Assembly: GCA_913776615.1 (NCBI GenBank)
Contig: CAJYPK010000022.1
Span: 1-64,000 of the forward strand
Source: an uncultured Hymenobacter sp.
Lineage (GTDB): Bacteria > Bacteroidota > Bacteroidia > Cytophagales > Hymenobacteraceae
Direction of reading: 5' to 3'
DNA: 64,000 nucleotides
Below, in pieces: positions 27,245 to 36,551 of the stretch. The translations under genes and the position numbers were made by a program. The notes under the pieces are model-generated. The model worked only from the letters and a program-made list of their open reading frames with translations, did no database searches and was not told the DNA's origin. Each line of letters begins with the position of its first letter. The first letter of the stretch is position 1.

Positions 27245-30200
27245 CTAGTGGGCTTCCGGGCGCACGGCGGGCAAATCGTCGGCGTAGTGCGTGTGCTCGG
27301 CGCGGTAAGTACGCTCAAAAATCAGGGGAAAGATGAACAGCGTCAGCACCGTACCCGTGAGCAGGCCGCCGATTACTACGATGGCCAGCGGCTTGGACGT
27401 TTCTGAGCCGATGCCCGTGCTGAGCGCGGCCGGCAACAGGCCGATAATGGCCATGAGCGCCGTCATCACCACCGGGCGCACGCGGGAAGCTACGCCTTCC
27501 GAGAGGCTACGGTCGAGGCTCATCTTATGCAGCATATTTTGCTTGAAGACGCTAATGAGAATCACCCCATTCTGAATGCAGATACCGAACAGGGCGATGA
27601 AGCCGATACCGGCCGAAATCGAGAAGTTGGTGTGCGTGAGCAGCAGCATGGCAATGCCCCCGATGAGGGCAAACGGTACGTTGAGCAGCACGAGGCCGGC
27701 GTCCTTCAAATTACCGAAGAGGATGAACAGAATGAAGAAGATGAGGGCCAACGAGATGGGCACCACCTGGGCCAGTCGCTGGCTGGCCCGGCGCTGGTTT
27801 TCGAAGTCGCCGGTCCATTTCATGGAGTAGCCCTTGGGCAGCTGCACTACTTTATTCACCTTGTCCTGCGCCTCGGCGATGGCCGAGCCCAGGTCGCGGC
27901 CCCGCACCGAGAACTTCACGGCCGAGAAGCGGGTGTTGTCGTCGCGGTAGATGAGGCTAGGGCCGGTGACCTGCTTCACGTCGGCTATCTCGTTCAGGGG
28001 CACAGTTTTGCCGGTTTGGGTGGGCACCATGAGGGCGGCAATTTCGGTCGGGCTCTCGCGGAACTGCGACTCGTAGCGCACTCGAATGGGAAACTTGCGC
28101 TCGCCTTCGTACATCTGGCTGGCCTGCTTGCCGCCCACGGCCAGCTCCAGCACGGCGTTGGCGTCCGACTTACTCACGCCGTAGCTGGCCATGCGGCGCT
28201 CGTCGAGGTCGGCGTGCAGCTCGGGCTGGCCGATGTTGCGCAGCAAACCCAGGTCGTCGATGCCGTCAACCTTTTGCAGCACCTCGTACACCTGGCGGGC
28301 CTTGCTTTCCATCAGCTTGAGGTCGGTGCCGTAAATCTTCACCGCGATGGAGCCTTTTACGCCCGAGGCGGCTTCCTCCACGTTGTCGGTGATGGGCTGC
28401 GAAAAGTTGAAGTCAACGCCCGGAAAACGGTTGAGCTTTTCCTTCATGCGCTCGATGAGGGCCTCGCGGTAGGCCTTCTTCTTCATATTCTTCTGCACCT
28501 CGTCGGTGTGCTTGATCTGGACGAGGAACTCGTTGTTGTAGAAGCCCGTGGGGTCGGTACCGTCGTTGGGGCGGCCGGTCTGGCTCACCACGTCGCTCAC
28601 TTCGGGGAAGCTGATGAATACGCGCCGCATCTCGTTGCAGAGCTTGTTGGAAGCATCGAGCGAGATGCTCAGCGGCAGCTGCGCCCGCACGTAAATCGAG
28701 CCTTCGTTCAGTTCCGGCAAGAACTCGGTGCCCAGCAATTGGTACAGTCCCACGCCGCCAACCACGAGCAGCGCGGCGAAGATGAGGCTGGCCGTTTTGC
28801 GGGCGTAGGTGAAGTCGAACACCTTCTTAGCGCCCTTGTTGATGGCCCGCAGCAGGAAATTGTCCTTTTCGCGCACGTTCTTCTTCAGCAGGATGCTAGC
28901 CAGCACCGGCACCAGCGTGAGCGTGAAAATGAGCGCACCCAGCAGGGCGAAGCCCAGCGTCCAGGCCAGCGGCGAGAACACTTTCCCCTCTACTTTCTCG
29001 AAGGAGAAAATGGGCAGCAGAGCGGTGATAATAATAGCTTTAGCGAAGAAAATCGACTTGCCCATGTCGCGGCCGGTCTTCTTGATGAGGCCCAGCTTGG
29101 CGAGCTTATTGAAGCGCTCCATACCCACCTCGTGGGCCTTGTGGTCGAGCGCCACGAAGAGTCCTTCCACCATCACCACGGCCCCGTCGATGATGATACC
29201 GAAGTCGATGGCGCCCATGCTGAGCAGGTTGGCGCTCATGCCTTTCAACCGCAGGCAGATGAAGGCGAAGAGCAAAGCCAGCGGGATGATGATACTCACG
29301 ATGAGCGTCGTGCGCCAGTCGGCCATGAACAGGAACACGATAACCGTCACGAAAATCATGCCCTCGGTGAGGTTGTGAATTACCGTTTCGGTCGAGAAGT
29401 CAATCAGGTTCTGGCGGTTGTAGAACGTACTGATTTTCACGTCGGGCGGCAGAATTTTCTCGTTGAGCAGCTGCACCTTGGCTTGCAGCAGCTTGATGAC
29501 CTCCGAAGGGTTTTCGCCCTTGCGCATCACCACGATGCCTTCCACCATATCGTCGTTGAGGCCCCGGCCCACGCGGCCCAGGCGCGGCAACGCCGACTCG
29601 GCCACCTGCGCCACGTCTTTCACCAAGATGGGCGCGCCGTTCACATTCTTCACAACCGTGTTGTTGATGTCGGAGATGTTGTTGAGCAGGCCGATGCCGC
29701 GCACCACGTAGTTCTGCTGGCCCTCGTTGATCACATCGCCACCCACGTTGATGTTGGAGCGCTGCACGGCGGTGTAGAGGTCGAGCGGCGTCAGGCCAAA
29801 GTCCTGCAACTTGCTGGGATCTACCGATATCTCGTAGCTTTTCACCTCGCCGCCGAAGCTGTTCACGTCGGCCACGCCGGGCACGGCCTTCAGGTTGCGC
29901 TCCACCACCCAGTCCTGAATGGTTTTGAGCTCGCGGGTCGTTTTATCCTTGCTGGCCAGCGTGTAGCGGAAAATTTCGCCGGTGGGGCCGTAGGGCGGCT
30001 GCACCTCGGGCTCGGCCCCGTCGGGCAGGTCGGCCCCGGCCAGCAGGTTGTTGACCTGCACCCGGGCAAAGGCGTCGTCCACGCCGTCGTCAAAAATCAC
30101 CTTCACCACCGACAGGCCGAAGAGCGTGGTCGAGCGCACGCTGGTTTTCTTCTGCACGGGGTTGAGCGCAATCTCAATCGGCGCGGTCACGAACTTCTCA

Positions 30201-30391
30201 ATCTCCTCGGCCGAGCGGCCAGGCCACTGCGTAATGATGGTGATTTCGGTGTTCGTCACGTCCGGAAACGCCTCGATGGGCGTATTCCGGTAGCTCACCA
30301 CCCCGGCGATGATCGCCGCGAGCGTCAGCAGAAAAATAAAGCCCCGATTTTTAAGGGAAAAGGCAATAATGCCCTGAATAAACTTATTCAC
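27245..30391 (-). CDS. CzcA-type heavy-metal RND efflux pump (first paralog)
   Basis: 1048 aa, the inner-membrane pump of a tripartite efflux system. It has twelve predicted membrane segments in the RND arrangement, with large periplasmic loops. The proton-relay and metal-class motif in TM4 reads AIDFGIIIDGAVVMVE: D396, D402, E409, the pattern of divalent-cation (Co/Zn/Cd) pumps rather than copper/silver CusA (which has DA.IVMIEN). It is the last gene of the operon tolC-type 31725-33083, adaptor 30574-31671, pump. It has a paralog at 33302-36409 with the same motif positions. Confidence 0.92.
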   Translation of the reverse strand: MNKFIQGIIAFSLKNRGFIFLLTLAAIIAGVVSYRNTPIEAFPDVTNTEITIITQWPGRSAEEIEKFVTAPIEIALNPVQKKTSVRSTTLFGLSVVKVIFDDGVDDAFARVQVNNLLAGADLPDGAEPEVQPPYGPTGEIFRYTLASKDKTTRELKTIQDWVVERNLKAVPGVADVNSFGGEVKSYEISVDPSKLQDFGLTPLDLYTAVQRSNINVGGDVINEGQQNYVVRGIGLLNNISDINNTVVKNVNGAPILVKDVAQVAESALPRLGRVGRGLNDDMVEGIVVMRKGENPSEVIKLLQAKVQLLNEKILPPDVKISTFYNRQNLIDFSTETVIHNLTEGMIFVTVIVFLFMADWRTTLIVSIIIPLALLFAFICLRLKGMSANLLSMGAIDFGIIIDGAVVMVEGLFVALDHKAHEVGMERFNKLAKLGLIKKTGRDMGKSIFFAKAIIITALLPIFSFEKVEGKVFSPLAWTLGFALLGALIFTLTLVPVLASILLKKNVREKDNFLLRAINKGAKKVFDFTYARKTASLIFAALLVVGGVGLYQLLGTEFLPELNEGSIYVRAQLPLSISLDASNKLCNEMRRVFISFPEVSDVVSQTGRPNDGTDPTGFYNNEFLVQIKHTDEVQKNMKKKAYREALIERMKEKLNRFPGVDFNFSQPITDNVEEAASGVKGSIAVKIYGTDLKLMESKARQVYEVLQKVDGIDDLGLLRNIGQPELHADLDERRMASYGVSKSDANAVLELAVGGKQASQMYEGERKFPIRVRYESQFRESPTEIAALMVPTQTGKTVPLNEIADVKQVTGPSLIYRDDNTRFSAVKFSVRGRDLGSAIAEAQDKVNKVVQLPKGYSMKWTGDFENQRRASQRLAQVVPISLALIFFILFILFGNLKDAGLVLLNVPFALIGGIAMLLLTHTNFSISAGIGFIALFGICIQNGVILISVFKQNMLHKMSLDRSLSEGVASRVRPVVMTALMAIIGLLPAALSTGIGSETSKPLAIVVIGGLLTGTVLTLFIFPLIFERTYRAEHTHYADDLPAVRPEAH

Positions 30392-30399
30392 GGTGTTTT

Positions 30400-30569
30400 A
30401 ATTATGAGTTATAAATTATGAATTATGAATTGCCTATCGAACCGCTCTGCTCGCAGCTACCAGACAGCCAATTGTGGAACTAATGCAGAATTATGCGCTA
30501 TGAAGTGAGAGCTAGAAATCACTGATTCACTAGTCTCAATTCATAATTCATAACTCATAATTCATAATT
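30400..30569. repeat. AT-rich word-type inverted repeat between adaptor and pump
   Basis: The left arm (30400-30432) repeats ATTATGA/ATTATAA words and the right arm (30538-30569) is their complement (ATTCATA, ACTCATA). The element fills the 182-base space between the adaptor stop and the pump start, so the transcript must pass through it. The word family also occurs at 18.9, 37.7 and 58.8 kb. Confidence 0.83.
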
Positions 30570-30573
30570 AAAA

Positions 30574-31671
30574 TCAATCATTCAGCTCATCGTACACGAG
30601 CAATTGGTTTTTGGTCACGATGACGTCGCCGGCTTTGATGTTGCCGCTCACGTAGCTCACGTCGCCCACGGTTTTGACTACCGTCACGGGGCGGGTATCG
30701 ACCTCGGTGCGGCTCTTGTACACGAGCACGAAGTGCTGGTCCTTGTCGAAGATGACCGAGTTGGCGGGCACGGCCAGCGCCTGCTGGCTGCCGGTGTTGA
30801 GGATGCGGACCTGAGCGTACATCTCGGGCTTGAGCAGGTAGCCGGGGTTGGGCAGCTTGATGCGGACTTTCAGGGCCTTGCTCTCGGGGTCGAGCACGTT
30901 GAACACCTTGTCGACTACGCCCTTGAAATGCTTGTCGGGGTACGAGAGCGTAGTGATGTCGGCCTGGTAGCCCACCTTCACCTTATCGATATCCGACTCA
31001 AACACGTTGGCCAGCACCCACACCTGGTCGAGGTCGGCGATGGTAAAAAACTTGTCCACGCTGGAGGTCGTGTACTGCATGTTTTCCGTCACGTCCTTGT
31101 CGGTGATAAAGCCCGAGATGGGGGCTTTAATGGTGTAGTGCCCGCTGCCGTCTACGCCGTAGATGCCGAGCTGCTTGTTGGTTTTGCCGAGGTTGCTCTG
31201 CGCCTTGCGCAGCTCCTCGCGGGCCAGCACTACGTCGCGCTCGGCGGCCAGGCCGGCCTTGAACTGGTCTTCGGCCACGCTGAGGTTTTTGCGGGCGATG
31301 GCCAAATCGGTACCGGCGTTGGCATTCTGGTTTTGCACGTCGGCGATTTCACCCGAGCGGATGATGGCCAGCACCTGGCCCTTGGTCACGTGGTCGCCGA
31401 GCTCCACTTTCAAGTCTTCGACCACGCCGCCCACGAGGGGCACCACGTTGGCAGTTTTATCGCCGTTGGTCGTCACCTGGCCCGAGAAGGATTGCTCGCT
31501 GCGCACCGGCTCCAGGCGCACGGTGTCGAAGGCCAGCTCCTTCATCGTTTGGTCGGAGAGCGAAAAATTCTTGGCAGTTTTGGGTTCCTCGGCGGCCGTC
31601 GAGTTATCCGACGACTTCGAGCAGGCCCCGAGGCCCAGCGTGAGGAGTAAAAGGGAAGCAGCGCGATTCAT
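30574..31671 (-). CDS. Efflux RND periplasmic adaptor (CzcB-like), first paralog
   Basis: 365 aa lipoprotein (LGLGAC). Membrane-fusion protein of the CzcB/CusB family: a barrel-sandwich domain with GDHVTKGQVLAIIRSGEI, an alpha-hairpin (about 125-165), a second sandwich half KAPISGFITDKDV, and a beta-barrel with the PDKHFKGVVDKVFNVLD stretch. It links the pump to the outer-membrane channel. It lies 53 bases after the channel gene. The N-terminal Ser/Asp stretch after Cys is a flexible linker. Confidence 0.9.
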   Translation of the reverse strand: MNRAASLLLLTLGLGACSKSSDNSTAAEEPKTAKNFSLSDQTMKELAFDTVRLEPVRSEQSFSGQVTTNGDKTANVVPLVGGVVEDLKVELGDHVTKGQVLAIIRSGEIADVQNQNANAGTDLAIARKNLSVAEDQFKAGLAAERDVVLAREELRKAQSNLGKTNKQLGIYGVDGSGHYTIKAPISGFITDKDVTENMQYTTSSVDKFFTIADLDQVWVLANVFESDIDKVKVGYQADITTLSYPDKHFKGVVDKVFNVLDPESKALKVRIKLPNPGYLLKPEMYAQVRILNTGSQQALAVPANSVIFDKDQHFVLVYKSRTEVDTRPVTVVKTVGDVSYVSGNIKAGDVIVTKNQLLVYDELND

Positions 31672-31724
31672 GAAATAGAGGTAGTGGCGCGGCTGGGTAC
31701 CGGCCAGGGGGGACGGAAGAAGCG

Positions 31725-33083
31725 TTATTCGGCGCGGAAAAAAGTGCGCCCGGTAGCCAGGTTGATGCCTTCGAAGGCCCGCATGCGGTTGGCCCGTAAG
31801 GTGTTGATTTGAATGACGTTGTTTTTGTACGCCTCGTAAAAGTCTAGGTACTCCACGATGGTGATGAGGCGCTTGGTGTAGCTCTGCTCGATGTTGTCGA
31901 TGAGCGTCGAGAAGGGCGTGGTATCGCGGCTGGTGTGCTGGTACAGCTCGTCCTGGCGCAGGGCCACCTGGTAGGCTTCGTGGACGTCGCGGCGCACTAC
32001 GAGCTGCTGCTCAGCCGCCTGGGCCTGGGCCTGGCTGATCTGGGCCTTGGCGGCCTGAATGTTGCCCTGGTTGCGGTTGAAGATGGGCACGGCCACGCCC
32101 AGCGTGATGGAGTTGTAGTTGTCGAAGTACGAGCCCAGGCGGTCGTAGCTGTAGCCCACGGCCAGGTCGGGGCTGGCCGTGGCGCGTTGCAGACGCAGGT
32201 TGAGCTGCTGGCGCTGCACCTCGGCGCGGCGGCTCAGCAGGTCGCCGCGGCGCACGAGGGCCGTATCGGTGAGCTGCTGCTCAGGGTACGGGGCCAGCGA
32301 CAACGAGCGCACGCGCTTGCCATCCACCACCGGGCGGTAGGCCGAGCGCGTGGAGTCGCGCAGCAGCACGTGCAGGTCGGCCTGGGCATTGGCCTGGTCG
32401 GTGACGAGCCCCAGCCGCTCGCTTTCCAGGGTGAACAAGAAGGCTTTCAGGCGGATAACCTCTTTGAGCGCGATGTTGCCCTTCTCGTACTGCCCCTGGT
32501 ACTGCTCCACGGTATGGCGCAGCTGCGGAATCTCGGTATCGTACACCCGCAGCGTTTGCTGGCGGAAGTAGATGTCGTAGAACGTGGTGCGCAGCTGGAA
32601 GCGCAGGTTGCGCAGCAGATCTTGCAGGTTGAAGGTTTCGACCACGGCGGCCTGCTGCTGCACCCGGCCGGCGGCCTTGCGGCGGCCGGCCAGCGCCACG
32701 AGCTGCTGCACCTGGATGGCCACCTGGTTGCGCCGCAGGTCGGGGTTGTTGCCCGCCCCCGTTTGCGGGTGGATGGCCTGCTGCAAGGCGTTCTGGTCGA
32801 GCGAGATGGTCGGGTTGTCGACGAGCCGCGCCTGAATGGCCAGCGCCTGTTGGGCCGTAATGTTGTAGCGCTGGGCCAGCAGCTGCAAGTTGTTTTGCAC
32901 GAAGCGCTGCTCGGCCTCGGGCAGCGTGAGGCGCACGGTATCGACGGGCTGCGACGGGCTGGCTGACGCGCTGCTCTGCGCCTGGGCACGGCCCGCTATG
33001 CCCAGCATAAGCACGGCCGCGAGGCGGGCTACGCGGCGCAGTTGCCGGCCGGACGCAATGGTTGAGAATCTTTGTAAAATCAC
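31725..33083 (-). CDS. TolC-family outer-membrane channel (CzcC-like), first paralog
   Basis: 452 aa with a signal peptide (ending AQAQ, about residue 36). Two OEP/TolC repeats give the long helical barrel: LTLPEAEQRFVQNNLQLLAQRYN near the N-terminus is a TolC helix start, and NRNQGNIQAAKAQISQAQAQ is the typical turn in the second repeat. First gene of the first efflux operon. Its promoter region holds the 11-bp-phased TTAGA array at 33178-33237. The second channel at 37752 shares order and motifs, but carries a long Pro/Ala-rich linker. Confidence 0.9.
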   Translation of the reverse strand: MILQRFSTIASGRQLRRVARLAAVLMLGIAGRAQAQSSASASPSQPVDTVRLTLPEAEQRFVQNNLQLLAQRYNITAQQALAIQARLVDNPTISLDQNALQQAIHPQTGAGNNPDLRRNQVAIQVQQLVALAGRRKAAGRVQQQAAVVETFNLQDLLRNLRFQLRTTFYDIYFRQQTLRVYDTEIPQLRHTVEQYQGQYEKGNIALKEVIRLKAFLFTLESERLGLVTDQANAQADLHVLLRDSTRSAYRPVVDGKRVRSLSLAPYPEQQLTDTALVRRGDLLSRRAEVQRQQLNLRLQRATASPDLAVGYSYDRLGSYFDNYNSITLGVAVPIFNRNQGNIQAAKAQISQAQAQAAEQQLVVRRDVHEAYQVALRQDELYQHTSRDTTPFSTLIDNIEQSYTKRLITIVEYLDFYEAYKNNVIQINTLRANRMRAFEGINLATGRTFFRAE

Positions 33084-33177
33084 TTTTTTGCTTTAAAACC
33101 TGGCGGGGTATCTAAGCAAAGCTAACATGAAGAAATCGGACTTCATTCACTGACTTTACACATTCACCTAGTCTACA

Positions 33178-33237
33178 TTAAGGACAAGTTAGAAAGCGAT
33201 TAGAAGAGCATTAGAGACGCATTAGAAATCGATTAGA
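33178..33237 (-). promoter_or_regulatory. Phased TTAGA array upstream of the first efflux operon
   Basis: Five exact TTAGA copies start at 33189, 33200, 33211, 33222 and 33233, each 11 bases apart. A degenerate sixth, TTAAG, sits in register at 33178. On the coding strand these read TCTAA. The array lies 95-155 bases upstream of the channel start at 33083. Spacing of one helical turn matches direct-repeat binding by OmpR/PhoB-family response regulators. One such regulator is encoded at 41062-41745. Confidence 0.85.
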
Positions 33238-33242
33238 AAACC

Positions 33243-33281
33243 AAAAAAGCCCTCCGATCAGCTCGACCGGAGGGCTTTTTT
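33243..33281 (-). terminator. Rho-independent terminator after the second pump
   Basis: AAAAAAGCCCTCCG pairs with CGGAGGGCTTTTTTT (33243-33256 with 33268-33281), a strong stem with A-run and T-run on both sides. It ends the minus-strand pump gene whose stop is at 33302, and separates the two efflux operons. Confidence 0.9.
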
Positions 33282-33301
33282 TCATCTTAGCTTCTAACTT
33301 A

Positions 33302-36300
33302 TTACTTATGACGCTCGCGTTCCTGCTTACTGCTGTACACCCATTCGTACACGGCGGGCAAAATAAGTAGTGAAAGTAACGTCGCAGTGATAAGACCGCC
33401 GATCACGACGATGGCCAGCGGCTTCTGGGTTTCGGAGCCGATACCGTGGCTGAGGGCGGCCGGCAAAAGTCCAAGTGAGGCCATCAGAGCGGTCATCACC
33501 ACCGGGCGCAGCCGGGAGCGAGCCCCGTCCTTAATGGCCTGCACCAGCGGCATGCCCTCGCGCATGTTGTGGCGGAATTTATTGACCAGAATTACGCCGT
33601 CCTGGGTAGCGACCCCGAAGAGTGCAATAAAGCCCACGCCGGCCGAGATGGAGAAGTTGACGCCCGTGAGCAGCAGCGCCGCGATGCCGCCGATGAGGGC
33701 AAACGGCACGTTGAGCAGCACGAGTACCGAGTCGAGGGCGTTGCCGAAGCTCACGAACAGGATAAAGAAGATGGCCAGGATGCTGATGGGCACCACGATG
33801 GCCAGCTGGCGCTGGGCGCGCTCCTGGTTTTCAAACTCGCCGTTCCACTGGGCGCTGTAGCCTTTGGGCAGGGCCACGTTCTTTTTCACAACCGCCTGGG
33901 CCTCGGCAATGGTGGAGCCCATGTCGCGGCCGCGCACCGAAAACTTGATGGCGATGAAGCGCGAGTTGTTTTCGCGGTAGATGAAGGCCGGGCCGGATAC
34001 GTTGCCGATGGTGGCAATTTCCTGGAGCTTCACCTTGCCGCCGTTCAGAGTAGGAACCAAGAGGTTGCCAATCTGGTCGGGCGTGGAGCGGTAGGGCTGG
34101 TCGTAGCGCAGGCGCAGGTCGAACTTACGCTCGCCCTCAAACACCTGGCTCACGGCCTTGCCGCCGATGGCCATCTCAATCACGGCGTTGGCATCGGCGG
34201 CATCGACGCCGAACTGGGCCATCTTGTCGGGGTCGAGGGTGATGTGCAGCTCGGGCTGGCCCAGGTTGCGGAACACCCCGAGGTCTTCGATACCCTTCAC
34301 CTTTTTGAGCAGGGCGTATACCTGGTCGGCCTTCTTATCCAGCAGGTTGAGGTCGTCGCCGGTGATTTTCACAGCCATCGAGCCCTTCACGCCCGACACG
34401 GCTTCCTCCACGTTGTCGGAAATCGGCTGCGAGAAGTTGAAGTCGATGCCCCGGTAGTGCGCCAGCTTGGCCTGCATCTCGGCAATGAGCTCATCCTTGG
34501 TGATTTTCCGCTTCCACTGGTCGGCCGGGTACAGGTCCACGAAAAACTCGTTGTTGAAGAAGCCCGTGGCGTCGGTGCCGTCGTTGGGGCGGCCGGTTTG
34601 CGAAATCACGCCCCGCACCTCGGGGAACTGCTCGAAGTCCTGCCGGAACTGCTTGGTGAAGTGGTACGAGTCTTCGAGGCTGATGCTCAGCGGCATCGAG
34701 GCCCGCACGTAGATGGAGCCTTCGTTGAGGTGGGGCAAAAACTCGGTGCCCACGAAGTGGAACGCCCCGATGCCCAGCGCCAGCGCCACGAGCGCCCCGC
34801 CCATCGCCCGGCGCGGGTTGTTCATCACGGTATCGAGCAGCGGCGCGTAGTTGCGGTTCAGAAACTCAATGAGCGGGTTGTGGCGCTCGCGCACGTTTTT
34901 CTTCAGCAGGATGCTCGACAGCACCGGCACCAGCGTGAGGGCCAGCAGCAGCGCGCCCAGCAGGGCGAAGCCCAGCGTAAAGGCCAGCGGCGAGAATAGC
35001 TTCCCTTCTACCTTTTGAAAGGAGAAAATCGGAATCAGCGCCGTGACAATGATGAGCTTGGACGTGAAAATGGATTTGCCCATCTCGGTGCCCGTGTGCA
35101 GAATCTTGCTCAGCTTAGCGCGCTTGTTGAAGTTTTCCATGCCCTCGTGCTCGGCCCAGTGGGCCAGCATCACGAAGAGCCCTTCCACCATCACCACCGC
35201 CCCGTCGATGATGATGCCGAAGTCGATGGCCCCGATACTCAGCAGGTTGGCGGTCATGCCCTTCCAGCGCATCAGGATGAAGGCGAAGAGCAGGGCCAGC
35301 GGGATAACCATCGCTACGGTGACGGTGGTGCGCCAGTCGGCCAGGAACACGAGTAGCACGATGGTTACCAGCGTAATCCCCATGATCACGTTCTCCCCTA
35401 CCGTGTGCAGGGTGTGGTTGTTGAGCTCGGTGCGGTCGTAGAATACCTTGATGCGGACGTCGCCGGGCAGCACGGTGGTGTTCAGGTAATCGACCTTGGC
35501 TTCGAGCAGCGGCAACACGGTGCCGGGGTTTTCGCCCTTGCGCATGAGCACGATGCCTTCTACCACGTCGTCGTGGTCGTCGCGGCCCACGATGCCGAGC
35601 TGCGGCAGGTTGGAGGTGTGCACGTTGGCGATGTTGCGCACGAGCACCGGCACCCCGTTCACGTTTTTGATGATAATCTTCTCGATGTCAGCCACGTTTT
35701 TCACGATGCCGATGCCGCGCACCACGAACGCCTGCTGGCCTTCGCGCACGATGTCGCCGCCCACGTTCACGTTGGCGCGTTGCAGGGCCTGGTACACGTC
35801 GAGGGCCGTGAGGCCGTACTTGGTGAGCAGCGGGGGCGTCACGGCCACCTCGTAGGTTTTCACCTTGCCGCCGAAGCTTACCACGTCACCCACGCCGGGC
35901 ACGGCCTTCAGGTTTTTCTCAATTACCCAGTCTTCCAGCGTTTTGAGCTCGGTGGCCGACTTGGTTTTGGAGGTGAGCGTGAAGCGGTAAATCTCGCCGG
36001 TGGGGCCGGTGGGCGGCTGCACCTCGGGGTCCACGCCGTCGGGCAGGTTCACGTTGGCCAGCTTCTGCGCGGCCTCCATGCGGGCGTTGAAGTTGTCGGT
36101 GCCGTCTTCAAATACGATTTTGATAAACGACAGCCCGAAGAGGTTGATGCTGCGAATCACCGTTTTGCGGCTGATCGAGTTCATCTCCGTCTCAATTGGA
36201 ATGGAGATGAAGCGCTCGACTTCCTCGGCCGAGCGGCCGGGCCACTGCGTGATGATCACAACCTCGGTGTTCGTCACATCGGGGTACGCCTCGACGGGCG

Positions 36301-36409
36301 TGTAGTAAAAGCTCACCGCGCCGGCTACCACCACCAGGGCGGTGATGAGAAATACGACGTAGGGGTGCCGCAGCGAAAAACCGATGAGGCCTTTGATTAA
36401 TTTGTTCAC
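33302..36409 (-). CDS. CzcA-type heavy-metal RND efflux pump (second paralog)
   Basis: 1035 aa. Same architecture and identical motif placement as the first pump: D396, D402, E409 in AIDFGIIIDGAVVMVE. It differs clearly elsewhere (for example FYYTPVEAYPDVTNTE at the start and RKTVIRSINLFGLS), so this is an old duplication, not a recent copy. It forms the operon TolC2 (37752), adaptor (36552), pump. A strong terminator follows. The two pumps may serve different metals or expression levels (inference). Confidence 0.92.
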   Translation of the reverse strand: MNKLIKGLIGFSLRHPYVVFLITALVVVAGAVSFYYTPVEAYPDVTNTEVVIITQWPGRSAEEVERFISIPIETEMNSISRKTVIRSINLFGLSFIKIVFEDGTDNFNARMEAAQKLANVNLPDGVDPEVQPPTGPTGEIYRFTLTSKTKSATELKTLEDWVIEKNLKAVPGVGDVVSFGGKVKTYEVAVTPPLLTKYGLTALDVYQALQRANVNVGGDIVREGQQAFVVRGIGIVKNVADIEKIIIKNVNGVPVLVRNIANVHTSNLPQLGIVGRDDHDDVVEGIVLMRKGENPGTVLPLLEAKVDYLNTTVLPGDVRIKVFYDRTELNNHTLHTVGENVIMGITLVTIVLLVFLADWRTTVTVAMVIPLALLFAFILMRWKGMTANLLSIGAIDFGIIIDGAVVMVEGLFVMLAHWAEHEGMENFNKRAKLSKILHTGTEMGKSIFTSKLIIVTALIPIFSFQKVEGKLFSPLAFTLGFALLGALLLALTLVPVLSSILLKKNVRERHNPLIEFLNRNYAPLLDTVMNNPRRAMGGALVALALGIGAFHFVGTEFLPHLNEGSIYVRASMPLSISLEDSYHFTKQFRQDFEQFPEVRGVISQTGRPNDGTDATGFFNNEFFVDLYPADQWKRKITKDELIAEMQAKLAHYRGIDFNFSQPISDNVEEAVSGVKGSMAVKITGDDLNLLDKKADQVYALLKKVKGIEDLGVFRNLGQPELHITLDPDKMAQFGVDAADANAVIEMAIGGKAVSQVFEGERKFDLRLRYDQPYRSTPDQIGNLLVPTLNGGKVKLQEIATIGNVSGPAFIYRENNSRFIAIKFSVRGRDMGSTIAEAQAVVKKNVALPKGYSAQWNGEFENQERAQRQLAIVVPISILAIFFILFVSFGNALDSVLVLLNVPFALIGGIAALLLTGVNFSISAGVGFIALFGVATQDGVILVNKFRHNMREGMPLVQAIKDGARSRLRPVVMTALMASLGLLPAALSHGIGSETQKPLAIVVIGGLITATLLSLLILPAVYEWVYSSKQERERHK

Positions 36410-36420
36410 GGGGGAGGTGT

Positions 36421-36544
36421 CATTTAACAGTTATTATTTAATATTTAACAATTATTATAAAACTCAACAGGAAGCAGACCAACTGCCCTTCAGCACGCAT
36501 AACCATGCCCGCCACCTGTTAAATGATAATTGTTAAATGTTAAA
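36421..36544. repeat. AT-rich word-type inverted repeat (GTTAAAT family)
   Basis: The left side carries ATTTAACA and AATATTTAACAATTATTAT; the right side (36518-36544) carries the complement GTTAAATGATAATTGTTAAATG. It fills the gap between adaptor stop 36552 and pump start 36409, and its right edge ends 8 bases from the adaptor stop. The same words occur at 43081-43219 between etfB and etfA. Confidence 0.85.
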
Positions 36545-36551
36545 TGAAAAA

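Noticed and set aside
27527..30421. Long plus-strand frame of 964 codons opposite the first pump
   Set aside because: It is His/Glu/Gly/Leu-rich, has no family pattern and is the mirror of strong GC third-position bias in the real minus-strand RND gene.
33178..33237. Plasmid-style iterons or a replication origin
   Set aside because: The boxes lie in an efflux promoter with no rep or dnaA gene, and the same array recurs at the second efflux operon.
33569..36400. Long plus-strand frames opposite the second pump (476, 331 and 113 codons)
   Set aside because: Same mirror effect; the minus-strand pump has clear RND motifs over its whole length.
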